A DNA stretch of 25,247 bases from an uncultured Cryomorphaceae bacterium (GCA_913049755.1 CAJWXO010000008.1:1-25247), one strand, 5' to 3'. Shown: positions 1-6,993, numbered from the stretch's first letter. Translations and numbers: made by a program. The notes: generated by a model from the letters alone, not told the origin.

Positions 1-14
1 TTTTTCTTTGGCAT
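1..14 (-). CDS. Probable start of a MotB/PomB-type stator gene (5' fragment only)
   Basis: Six bases after the stop of the MotA/PomA-like gene an ATG opens on the minus strand and gives Met-Pro-Lys-Lys before the window ends. MotB and PomB proteins typically begin with a short, lysine-rich cytoplasmic segment before their single transmembrane helix, and motB almost always follows motA directly. Position, spacing and the four visible residues therefore fit a MotB/PomB partner, the peptidoglycan-anchoring half of the stator. This is inference: four codons cannot prove the family. The next bases to the left should show a transmembrane helix with the ion-binding aspartate and then an OmpA-like domain. 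Confidence 0.45.
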
Positions 15-20
15 CTTTAT

Positions 21-830
21 CTATTTTTCATCACCACTACCCTGCCCTATGAAGGAGTATAGTTGATCTTTAATCATTAAAGCCGAACGTCCGTCCTTAA
101 CCATAGTGATTCCCTCGAGAATCAGGTGTTCTCTTGCAACGTTTAGACCTGAATTAAAACGAATTTTCTTCGCCAATGGAGCAAAAATTAGATTCGCAAA
201 TGCTGTACCGTATAGAGTTGTCAATAACGCGAGGGATAATCCTGGACCAATAGCGTTCGGATCATCAAGGTTTTGAAGCATAACAATCAAACCTAACACT
301 GTCCCAAACATTCCGAAAGCGGGACTTGTCATCGCCATCATATCTAAGACATCCGCTCTTTTAATTTCTTCCGTTTTTCGTTTATCAATATAGACTTCTC
401 CGATATCACGAATTTCATTAGTAGAATAGTTAGTACTCACTAATTCAAACAGATACTTTGTTATTTTATCCGCGCTACCTTTGGTCATTCTTTCAATAAA
501 GCCATTTTTATCAGCTACAAATTCCTCTTTGTATTTAAGAATATTTTCAATTTCTTTCTCTAAGATTTCCATCTTGCCGTTATAGTGGCTAAACATTAGT
601 CGAATCGCAGAAATTCCTTTGAAAACAGACCCAGCGGGATACATCACAAACAGCCCGGCAAGCATTCCGCCAATTACGACAAAAAGCGATGTAAAATCTA
701 AAAATGGAATTTTTAAAAATTCCGGAATTAAATCCTTAAAGTTTACCGCACCTACAGTATCAGCTGACCCTAACATGAGGGTTCCAAAAGAAAGGAGGAA
801 TCCGATAAATGATGATAATGTGAATTTCAT
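21..830 (-). CDS. MotA/PomA-type stator proton/sodium channel subunit
   Basis: 269 residues, close to Vibrio PomA length. Four hydrophobic segments lie at about 1-20, 45-68, 162-185 and 196-218, with a large charged cytoplasmic loop (about 80-158) between the second and third, as in MotA. TM3 reads TSPAFGMFGTVLG and TM4 ALLTTLYG then FAPLA. Pro170 and Pro218 match the conserved TM3 and TM4 prolines of MotA. Thr177 and Thr204/Thr205 fall where PomA has the threonines tied to Na+ passage and H+-type MotA has small residues, so sodium coupling is inferred. The C-terminal segment with IKDQLYSF also resembles PomA tails. In the family, five such subunits surround two MotB chains and drive FliG in the rotor. 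It is the fourth gene of the operon, 13 bases after the lipoprotein gene. Length, tail and the PomA-like TM3/TM4 argue against TolQ/ExbB. Confidence 0.9.
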   Translation of the reverse strand: MKFTLSSFIGFLLSFGTLMLGSADTVGAVNFKDLIPEFLKIPFLDFTSLFVVIGGMLAGLFVMYPAGSVFKGISAIRLMFSHYNGKMEILEKEIENILKYKEEFVADKNGFIERMTKGSADKITKYLFELVSTNYSTNEIRDIGEVYIDKRKTEEIKRADVLDMMAMTSPAFGMFGTVLGLIVMLQNLDDPNAIGPGLSLALLTTLYGTAFANLIFAPLAKKIRFNSGLNVAREHLILEGITMVKDGRSALMIKDQLYSFIGQGSGDEK

Positions 831-843
831 GATTTCTTTATTT

Positions 844-1362
844 TTATTCTATTTGGTTGATTGAATCTGTTATCGAAGTTGCTAGATTCCAATATTTTTG
901 AGCATTCGCAGTGTCTTGCTTCAGGTAAAATAGGGTGCCACGGATATTATAAAACTCGGGTAACTTAGTCAACTTTACCATCTCATTATTATGAAATTCT
1001 GCAATTTCATAATTACCAGAGCCAATATTCTCTTGAATGATTTTGTAGTAAGTTAAAATTTTTGTGACATCAGAATAAGAATAGTCTTTATCTGTTTTGA
1101 TCATGTCTCGAACAGCTCCCTGAAAATTTAAATCCAATTCTGAATCAGCAAGGTCGAAGTTCATATTTACTTCAGCACCATTATTGTTGTATCGGACCTC
1201 TAATGGGTTTGTATACTCTCTCTTAATTGTTGGAAGGGTAGCCCGATTAAGCTCAACATATCCACTAGTAAGTTGAGACATCCCTCCTCCACAGCTCCAG
1301 AGGAAAGAACAAATAATCGATAATATGGCAATTCTTCTCAACATTTTTCTATAGGTTGACAT
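844..1362 (-). CDS. Small lipoprotein with a TPR-like hairpin, motor operon
   Basis: 172 residues. A short basic start, a hydrophobic stretch and the lipobox LWSC (Cys24) followed by three glycines mark a lipoprotein. The rest looks mostly helical; residues about 135-165 (EFYNIRGTLFYLKQDT onward) resemble one tetratricopeptide hairpin. No named family was recognised. The first ATG overlaps the upstream barrel gene by 14 bases. Met7, at 1344, would instead start 4 bases after that gene's stop and still leave a complete lipoprotein signal, so it is an equally good start. It sits between the barrel gene and the stator gene, so a role as a periplasmic or outer-membrane adaptor or assembly factor of the predicted motor is likely but unproven. 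Confidence 0.8.
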   Translation of the reverse strand: MSTYRKMLRRIAILSIICSFLWSCGGGMSQLTSGYVELNRATLPTIKREYTNPLEVRYNNNGAEVNMNFDLADSELDLNFQGAVRDMIKTDKDYSYSDVTKILTYYKIIQENIGSGNYEIAEFHNNEMVKLTKLPEFYNIRGTLFYLKQDTANAQKYWNLATSITDSINQIE

Positions 1363-2464
1363 TAATTCCTAATCCCAAATTCAGCGTATTCAATAATATT
1401 TTCGTGTCTCTTCCCAAATAAGTTCCTTGAGGATTATATTCTAGTTTTAGGAAAATACCAAAATTATCTGTAGGATAAGCGTAAATATTTGTTGAAGAAT
1501 TTACAAAAACTCCTTGATTTAATCTAATATTAACGTCAGCTGAGAGCTTTACACTAATCCAATTTTTGGAATTAAAGCCCATTCCTTTCGGTAAAAAGCC
1601 TAAATAAACATCCAGACCTGTTCTGGGGCTGATAATCGTTTGTGCGTTTTGTATCCCTGGTACTACGCCATATACATATCGGACTCCTCCATGAAAACCA
1701 ATCATAAATGTATTTTTCATACTACTAGACTGTTGCCAAGAATATTCAAGATCCCCTGAGATAAAATTAACACCGGGGATAGTCAAAGAGTCTGCGCCTG
1801 ATGCTGTGCTTACTTGGACTTCAGTATTGCTTAAAAAAACCATACCGATATCCGTGCGAGTAAAAGGAGAGGGAGACCCTAAACCTCTTTCATTTGAAAT
1901 GTAAGTTTTACTCCATTGACTAGCTATGGTTTTGGCATCGTAAAATGTAACTCCAACTATATACCCAAAAAAGTCATCATAATCAATTCTTAGAGACACA
2001 TATTGATCTATTCGGTATTTCTGCACAACTGCTTGTACTGAATCAAAATTATATCGATACTCAATGCTTGGGTCACGATTGACCAATCTAAAAGTAGTAT
2101 CTGTAGAATATATGGAAGAGACCAATCTCTTTTCAAATTCAGGGATTTCAACATAATCAAATAAAGATTTACTCAAACTTTCCTCAAAAAAGCTTCTTAT
2201 CATGGAGATCTCCCAAGAACTAATTTTTGCACTCTTAATCTCAACAGATCTAATTCCCACTCTGCCCTGACGGATACTCATAAAAGGAAGATCTTGGCCA
2301 AACCTATTGAAAACACCCTTGATATTCTTGACTTTCGCTTCCTTTTCTGCGATAGTCCTTAAGTTCTTTTTATCCTCTTTTTTATTACCTACCTGGCCGA
2401 ATCCAGAAAAACTAAGGCCCAAGGTGAAAATGAATAAAAATATTACTTTTCCAAAAATTTTCAT
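1349..2464 (-). CDS. Outer-membrane barrel protein with FlgO/CsgG/TolB-N-like periplasmic domain
   Basis: 371 residues with a clear signal peptide ending near GFGQ (residue 24). Residues about 65-195 alternate strand and helix: a strand (VGIRSVEI), an amphipathic helix (WEISMIRSFFEESLS), a strand and helix (YVEIPEFEKRL), another helix (DSVQAVVQKY), then two strands (QYVSLRI, YIVGVTFYD). That order resembles the TolB N-terminal/FlgO/CsgG fold; the assignment is inferred from the pattern, not from a search. From about residue 200 to the end the sequence is rich in alternating hydrophobic, glycine and aromatic positions and ends in GINVNL, as expected of a small outer-membrane barrel. Its ATG shares one base with the stop of the FliF-FliG-like gene (TGATG), so the two are translationally coupled. 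It may be the outer-membrane end of the predicted machine. Confidence 0.75.
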   Translation of the reverse strand: MKIFGKVIFLFIFTLGLSFSGFGQVGNKKEDKKNLRTIAEKEAKVKNIKGVFNRFGQDLPFMSIRQGRVGIRSVEIKSAKISSWEISMIRSFFEESLSKSLFDYVEIPEFEKRLVSSIYSTDTTFRLVNRDPSIEYRYNFDSVQAVVQKYRIDQYVSLRIDYDDFFGYIVGVTFYDAKTIASQWSKTYISNERGLGSPSPFTRTDIGMVFLSNTEVQVSTASGADSLTIPGVNFISGDLEYSWQQSSSMKNTFMIGFHGGVRYVYGVVPGIQNAQTIISPRTGLDVYLGFLPKGMGFNSKNWISVKLSADVNIRLNQGVFVNSSTNIYAYPTDNFGIFLKLEYNPQGTYLGRDTKILLNTLNLGLGINVNL

Positions 2465-4479
2465 CAGGTCATCATGATTTTTCGAACCATTTGAAGAATA
2501 TCTCTACGCGCGGTAATTTGATCCTTTTGAGAAATTGAGTTCAATGCACCCAATTCTGATTTAATCAACTCACGCTCTCTTGGCGGTCTTGCTTTCAAGA
2601 CATGATCTTGGATCTTTTCATCAAGGCCATAAAGCGAATTAATAAGGTTTTGAGTATCCACATCATTTAGTGCCGTCCTGAGTATTTCCTCCTCTATATC
2701 AACCAGTCCATTCATACCAATGAACATTTTTTCCAGACGTTCCCCTTTTTCTAAGTCACTGGCTCTCATCGTGTCAATAATAGAAACCTGTCTCTTCATG
2801 TCCAACTCATCAAGAGTCTCCAATAGTGCCTGCAGCCCATCAACATTGACATCTTCAAGACCCGCGACTTCCCTGGCTTTTTTAGCATAACGAATTCCTA
2901 TTTCCTTGATCACGCTCAGTGGCATTTTCTTTATATCGGAAAGAGCAATTAAAATATTTGTTCGAAGGTCATCGTCGATACTGTTTAACACATTTAACTT
3001 CCTGTCCTTATTCAATTGAGCAAAAACAACACTAGCGATATTCGCCTTATCTGCTCCTAGTAAAGAAGCAATTTGGGAGTCACTTAATTGATCCAAGAAT
3101 CCGAAAACTTTTCCTCCCTTAAGCTCAAGGGAAGAGTCCGCACTTCTTTTATTTGATAACACCTTGATCGCACTGTTAAAAGTGACTAAAAATTTGTCGA
3201 TAGATTGAGGGTCAATCTTCTCTTCTCCTGGCGCATCTAAAGTTGCTAAAACTGTCAAGAACTGATTGTAAGACATGAACGGCTTACACATTCCAACCAA
3301 ATCAGGATATGGGCGGGCCAATTGAGCAAAAACAGTCATTGCCTCCTCGTTGCTCTGCTCAATCATCTGAGTAAGAAAGGATGCAACAGCCTCAGGGTGC
3401 TCAAGTAAATGAACTTTAAATTCGCCTTTTTTGAGATTTCCAGTACTTTCTTCAAAAGTTCCTTCTGCTATTTGTTTCAAACCAATTGAACTCAATTCTA
3501 AATCATCTTTGTCATTCTGGGCCTTTTGCTTTTGGTCAGAACGGGCTCGCAGTAGCAGAATAATTAAAAATATAATAATTACTAAAGCCATAAAGCTCAC
3601 TAAAATAAGAGTCCATGGGGGAGCATTACTATCACCACCATTCATGCCCCTTCCAGATGGCGGGGCTTGTGCGATTATCGTATCCGGCTCCTCATCTAAT
3701 CTCGCCAAAAGCTCTTCGAGCATGTCGTTATTTTGAGATTGAACGACTTGATCGGATCCCGCCTTTAACGCGCTAGAATCAACATAAGGGGTAGCGGTGG
3801 GGGCAACAGAAACGGGAAGTGGAAGGTTTTTCTTTTTACTGATAATCTCCTTGACATTATCCGGAAATTCCCAAAAATTAATATCAACAATATCATCTTC
3901 ATCAAGAGATACAACTGATGAAACAAGATTCTTAAAGAAATTATAATCACCCGTTGACTTTGAGGTATCGACGTCTAATGTTATTTCTAATTTTTGAGAA
4001 ATGATTTGAGGCATGTCCTTTCGGATAACATTGAGAACCCCAGGCAAACTATTCCTAGCTGCATCAAAATTTTCTGAATATGCCGTTACTTTCTTTACAG
4101 ACACATTAAAATTACTTGGCTGTAAATAGCGTCCAATGGCTTTCTCTATCCTTTTCTTTTCTTCAGGCTGAACATCCGTGCGGTACTTAATCTGAAGATC
4201 TTCAAACCTTTCAAATTTATTTGGATAAAATTTATTTGATTTTTCCTTTACACCAGTGTCAGTGGACTCAATCAAAGAATCACTGACAACCAAAGAAGAA
4301 TCTTCGGAAGTTGACTCCTGAACCGCGTTAGTATCTACAGGCTCATTAAATAAACTTAAGAATCCAGGCTTTGATTTCTCAACCTTAACAAGGTTTGAGT
4401 CAATATCACCACCATTATTTTGACCGCTTAAAGGAACTAAGAAAAGCGTAAATAATAAAAACCAAAATTTCTTGAACAA
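2464..4479 (-). CDS. FliF-FliG-like fusion rotor protein
   Basis: 671 residues: signal peptide (1-20), Ser/Thr/Asp-rich linker, periplasmic alpha/beta domain (about 88-207), low-complexity linker, one strong transmembrane helix (289-312), then a helical cytoplasmic part. The periplasmic domain has the FliF third ring-building-motif layout, with EITLDVD, FFKNLVSSVV, DDIVDINFWEFPD. Residues about 455-535 (FGFLDQLSDSQIASLL onward) match the FliG middle domain. Residues about 540-671 match the FliG C-terminal domain that meets MotA: LVDIEEEILRTALNDVD, then helices ending TARRDILQMVRKI. Residues 350-445 may be a degraded FliG N-domain. The FliM-binding EHPQ motif is replaced by GADKAN (475-480), and the MFxF hinge is MFIG (585-588). 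In flagella FliF forms the MS ring and FliG the torque rotor; here both lie in one chain, first in an operon with a stator. The 190-base leader has repeats at 4515-4609. Confidence 0.85.
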   Translation of the reverse strand: MFKKFWFLLFTLFLVPLSGQNNGGDIDSNLVKVEKSKPGFLSLFNEPVDTNAVQESTSEDSSLVVSDSLIESTDTGVKEKSNKFYPNKFERFEDLQIKYRTDVQPEEKKRIEKAIGRYLQPSNFNVSVKKVTAYSENFDAARNSLPGVLNVIRKDMPQIISQKLEITLDVDTSKSTGDYNFFKNLVSSVVSLDEDDIVDINFWEFPDNVKEIISKKKNLPLPVSVAPTATPYVDSSALKAGSDQVVQSQNNDMLEELLARLDEEPDTIIAQAPPSGRGMNGGDSNAPPWTLILVSFMALVIIIFLIILLLRARSDQKQKAQNDKDDLELSSIGLKQIAEGTFEESTGNLKKGEFKVHLLEHPEAVASFLTQMIEQSNEEAMTVFAQLARPYPDLVGMCKPFMSYNQFLTVLATLDAPGEEKIDPQSIDKFLVTFNSAIKVLSNKRSADSSLELKGGKVFGFLDQLSDSQIASLLGADKANIASVVFAQLNKDRKLNVLNSIDDDLRTNILIALSDIKKMPLSVIKEIGIRYAKKAREVAGLEDVNVDGLQALLETLDELDMKRQVSIIDTMRASDLEKGERLEKMFIGMNGLVDIEEEILRTALNDVDTQNLINSLYGLDEKIQDHVLKARPPRERELIKSELGALNSISQKDQITARRDILQMVRKIMMT

Positions 4480-4514
4480 AATCCTAAATATTTATGTCAA
4501 TAAAAACCTTAACA

Positions 4515-4609
4515 AATGCGAAGATAAGAATTTTGCATGTCACTTTTATATAGTTGTAATGCGAAGCAACTATTATTTCTATTATTTTTTACTTATCTGA
4601 CTTGCTTCG
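4515..4609. repeat. Short direct and inverted repeats upstream of the motor operon
   Basis: The 9-mer AATGCGAAG occurs at 4515-4523 and again at 4558-4566. The second copy overlaps CGAAGCAA (4562-4569), which is repeated inverted as TTGCTTCG at 4602-4609. A further inverted pair TAGTTG/CAACTA flanks the second copy at 4551-4572. All lie in the 190-base gap just upstream of the FliF-FliG-like gene. They could be regulator-binding sites or parts of RNA hairpins. No convincing TAnnTTTG -7 box was found here. Confidence 0.35.
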
Positions 4610-4669
4610 GCCGGCTTAATTTATGAAATATCATTAAGTCATCTTAATAATCTCATCTAATAGATACTT

Positions 4670-5890
4670 TTAATAAGCGCCAACAAAAGTTTTCATCAAT
4701 CCGCGCAAGTCTACTAATGAAATACCCCGAGCTTTTACTCTGTTATTAGCATCTAAAATATATATTCCCGGAGTAACGGGAATATAATATTTACCTATGA
4801 AATCTTTATCATCAGTTTCACATCCAAACAGGACCTTTGAGTTTATAGGATTTAAGGTATCCATGAACTCTTTAACCTCAACCTTTGCTGCATTCACAGC
4901 CATGGCAAGAAAAGCAACTCCTCTATCAATTATTGAATCATGAAGGGCTTGCGCCTTCGGGTAAACCTCTTTACAATGGTGACAGTCCGGATCATAAAAA
5001 AATAGGATTTTGAATACCCCTTCTATGTTGTGCATATTTTGAATTGAGCCGTCGGAAATATTTTTAAATCTAAAGTCTCTTGCTACAGAACCCATACGAT
5101 TTGGGGCCAAACTTTCTGCCTTCCCCAACACAGCATATCCATTTGTATCAAGCGGCGTCAGTATTGGCTTTAAATGATTCACTGCCAATTCTATAAAAAC
5201 ATTCTCAGACCCTAAGACCTTTGACGTTTCATAATTATATAACATCCAATTCAAAACATATCGGTGCATATTCTCGTCCTTTATTTCTCTTAAGAGTTTG
5301 TTGCAACTAAAATAAGCTGAATCATAGTTCGGCGAGACGCACTTGCCGTAAACGAAGTCTAATGCTTGGCTCAAAAATGGACTATTGAAAAATAACATCT
5401 CATACTTTAGAGATTTAACCAAAGTACTATCAAGCAATGACTCATGTGTTTTAAATTGATTTTGAGATACAATAATTTGCGGATAAAACATCTTCATTAC
5501 CTCTTTAGTTAGAATTGACAAATTTTGAACAAATCCTGGACTGTCTTGGACGGCTTTTAGGTTATTGAAAAACTCAGAATTTAATTTATCTCCAAACTCT
5601 ACAGAGGCGCTTTTAAAATCATATGTCATTTTTAAGTCATTATCGAGAACCATAAAATCAAAAAGGATATTTCCGTTTTGGATACAAGAATAAAACCCTG
5701 TATTGAGGTTGACTTCATTTGAAACAGAGTCTTCAAAAAATATTTTTTCGCCAAATCTCTTTCCAATGATAGCTTGATCTGCACTTCCATTTTGGAACTT
5801 TAGAGTCATTTGATATGATTGAGCACTCATCAAAAATGAAGCAGCGATAAACAGAAAAGAAGCAAAATATTTAAACATTTTTTTCAACAA
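4670..5890 (-). CDS. Secreted thioredoxin-fold (TlpA/AhpC-like) protein with N-terminal helical domain
   Basis: 406 residues. A signal peptide ends near MSAQ (residue 24). The N-terminal 250 residues resemble the poorly characterised DUF4369/DUF5106-type domains that precede redoxin domains in Bacteroidota. From about 270 to 406 is a thioredoxin-like domain: FKILFFYDPDCHHC places a CxxC pair at Cys303 and Cys306, and PVTPGIYILD supplies the cis-proline (about Pro374) next to the active site. The expected role is thiol-disulfide exchange in the periplasm. Its first 20 bases overlap the end of the upstream membrane-protein gene, so the two form an operon. Met5 is an alternative start and gives an equally good signal peptide. 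A direct link to the motor operon 190 bases downstream on the same strand is possible but unsupported. Confidence 0.85.
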   Translation of the reverse strand: MLKKMFKYFASFLFIAASFLMSAQSYQMTLKFQNGSADQAIIGKRFGEKIFFEDSVSNEVNLNTGFYSCIQNGNILFDFMVLDNDLKMTYDFKSASVEFGDKLNSEFFNNLKAVQDSPGFVQNLSILTKEVMKMFYPQIIVSQNQFKTHESLLDSTLVKSLKYEMLFFNSPFLSQALDFVYGKCVSPNYDSAYFSCNKLLREIKDENMHRYVLNWMLYNYETSKVLGSENVFIELAVNHLKPILTPLDTNGYAVLGKAESLAPNRMGSVARDFRFKNISDGSIQNMHNIEGVFKILFFYDPDCHHCKEVYPKAQALHDSIIDRGVAFLAMAVNAAKVEVKEFMDTLNPINSKVLFGCETDDKDFIGKYYIPVTPGIYILDANNRVKARGISLVDLRGLMKTFVGAY

Positions 5891-6440
5891 ATTTCAGGGT
5901 TAAATCAAACAAATCATTTCTATCGAGATAGCCCTTTGAGTTTCTAATCAAAATCAATCCATCTCTGAAAAACAAACCATACCATCTAGCATTCTTCTTG
6001 TCAGAATAAAATATAGTAGCTCCTCGATATTTTATACTTTTCACCTTACTTCGTGGGAATATCTCTTTTAAAGATTTTTGAGCTTTTTCCTCGGTCATCT
6101 CAATCCATGTGAACTTTGATAATGAATGAACCGATACACAATTAAAATCTTGAAAATCATTGTAATAGGTATAAATTGTTGGCCAGTGATATTTAGACAC
6201 TGAGATAGATTTAATGTAATCTTTCATCCCCCTTTTCTCCGCACTAGAAAAGCCTTTTAATTGAGGCATTATGAATGATTTATCACCAATTTCTATTTGA
6301 TTTTCATGTACTGTTGGTACTAAATCATTTTGCTCAAGATTACTGAATAAAATAATAAAAACAGATAACAAAACGAAAAAAGAAACAAAGAGTAACGATA
6401 TTTCTTTCCAAGTAAAGCGAAAATTAGACATTTTTTTCAT
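5871..6440 (-). CDS. Membrane-anchored protein of unknown function
   Basis: 189 residues. A charged N-terminus (KKMSNFRFTWKE) is followed by one strong hydrophobic helix at about 13-33. The remaining roughly 155 residues are a soluble, mixed alpha/beta domain that probably faces the periplasm. No family was recognised. It overlaps the thioredoxin-fold gene by 20 bases, which suggests coupled translation and perhaps a shared envelope role. The start follows an AT-rich stretch just past the intrinsic terminator of the tRNA unit, so it probably has its own promoter in the 50 or so bases between, although none was recognised. Confidence 0.75.
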   Translation of the reverse strand: MKKMSNFRFTWKEISLLFVSFFVLLSVFIILFSNLEQNDLVPTVHENQIEIGDKSFIMPQLKGFSSAEKRGMKDYIKSISVSKYHWPTIYTYYNDFQDFNCVSVHSLSKFTWIEMTEEKAQKSLKEIFPRSKVKSIKYRGATIFYSDKKNARWYGLFFRDGLILIRNSKGYLDRNDLFDLTLKFVEKNV

Positions 6441-6495
6441 CTAATAATTTTGATTTTTTAGAAATCACGATAATTTTTCCTTTATATATCATGGT

Positions 6496-6526
6496 AAAAC
6501 TAAAAACCCCGCTGTGCAAAGCGAGG
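6496..6526 (-). terminator. Rho-independent terminator of the tRNA-Leu/small-protein unit
   Basis: On the minus strand CCTCGCT pairs with AGCGGGG around a six-base loop, a seven-pair stem with one G-T pair, and is followed at once by TTTTTAGTTTT. It lies 22 bases after the stop of the 44-residue gene and before the next minus-strand gene. Confidence 0.85.
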
Positions 6527-6548
6527 CATTAGGGGAATTTTAAATAAT

Positions 6549-6683
6549 CTATTTTTTTTTCTCTAAGTCTTCTATACGTTCTTCTAATTTTCCGATCCAA
6601 GTACGTTGTAAATTCAAAAACAGGAAAAGTATAAGAACTGTTAAAGAGCTGATTAAAGAAAAAACCAAAATGGTAGTGTTCAT
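6549..6683 (-). CDS. 44-residue single-pass membrane protein (short, unrecognised)
   Basis: An ATG at 6683 opens a 44-codon frame ending in TAG. The product begins MNTTILVFSLISSLT, continues as a single hydrophobic helix to about residue 23, and ends in a charged amphipathic stretch (GKLEERIEDLEKKK) suited to a short coiled coil. That helix-plus-charged-tail design is typical of genuine small membrane proteins, and would be unusual for a random frame. It starts only 13 bases after the tRNA-Leu 3' end and is closed by a strong terminator, so it is probably co-transcribed with the tRNA. A longer overlapping frame in this region runs through the antisense shape of the tRNA and is not believed. 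Function unknown. Confidence 0.6.
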   Translation of the reverse strand: MNTTILVFSLISSLTVLILFLFLNLQRTWIGKLEERIEDLEKKK

Positions 6684-6696
6684 GATAAGAAATTTG

Positions 6697-6778
6697 TGCG
6701 GGTGAAGGGAATCGAACCCCCACGCCTCACGGCGCTAGATCCTAAGTCTAGTGCGTCTACCAATTTCGCCACACCCGC
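6697..6778 (-). tRNA. tRNA-Leu(UAG)
   Basis: On the minus strand the acceptor stem GCGGGTG pairs with CACCCGC. The D-arm holds TTGGTAGACGC. The anticodon stem CTAGA/TCTAG encloses loop CTTAGGA, giving anticodon UAG (plus positions 6742-6744). A long variable arm (GCGCCGTGAGGCGT) and a T-arm with GGTTCGATTCC follow, the class II layout of leucine tRNAs. The discriminator base is A. CCA is not encoded (the genome reads CAA after it), so it must be added after transcription. Confidence 0.97.
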
Positions 6779-6792
6779 AGTTTTAGGAGGGT

Positions 6793-6800
6793 CAAAGATA
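6793..6800 (-). promoter_or_regulatory. Bacteroidota-type -7 box of the tRNA-Leu unit
   Basis: TATCTTTG on the minus strand matches the TAnnTTTG consensus exactly and lies 14 bases upstream of the mature tRNA 5' end, the right distance for a start a few bases before it. The -33 region (TTAAG around 6818) is a poor match to TTTG. Confidence 0.5.
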
Positions 6801-6993
6801 AGAACAACATTAGAAACTTAACCGAAAAAAAGAGAATAATGAAACTTGTAATTCTCACAAGGGTAATTTTTAACGGCAAAATAGAGATATAGCCTCATCC
6901 CAAACCAATAAAAAGTCTGATTCATTAACAATAATTGTCAATAAGTTCCTTTTCAAATGTCAAAAGCCGGATGTCGTTTTATCATGTAATTTA

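Noticed and set aside
21..830. TolQ/ExbB or GldL call for the first gene
   Set aside because: Four helices with MotA topology, the TM3/TM4 motifs and the FliG-bearing neighbour fit PomA/MotA.
3431..3736. 101-codon plus-strand frame inside the FliF-FliG-like gene
   Set aside because: Antisense to a strongly supported gene and with no recognisable domain.
21..4479. Zorya anti-phage system (which uses MotA- and MotB-like ZorA and ZorB)
   Set aside because: The MotA-like protein has no long cytoplasmic tail, and there is no ZorC, ZorD or ZorE; its partners are rotor-like FliF/FliG and outer-membrane proteins.
2464..4479. Type III secretion inner ring (SctJ/YscJ) in place of FliF
   Set aside because: The cytoplasmic part matches FliG, no T3SS gene is present, and SctJ proteins are small lipoproteins.
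4551..4590. Hairpin TAGTTG/CAACTA followed by T-rich sequence on the plus strand
   Set aside because: It would terminate plus-strand transcription, but no plus-strand gene precedes it.
6529..6723. 64-codon minus-strand frame across the tRNA-Leu
   Set aside because: Its first codons are the tRNA 3' part read as protein, and the true small gene lies in another frame of the same strand (6549-6683).
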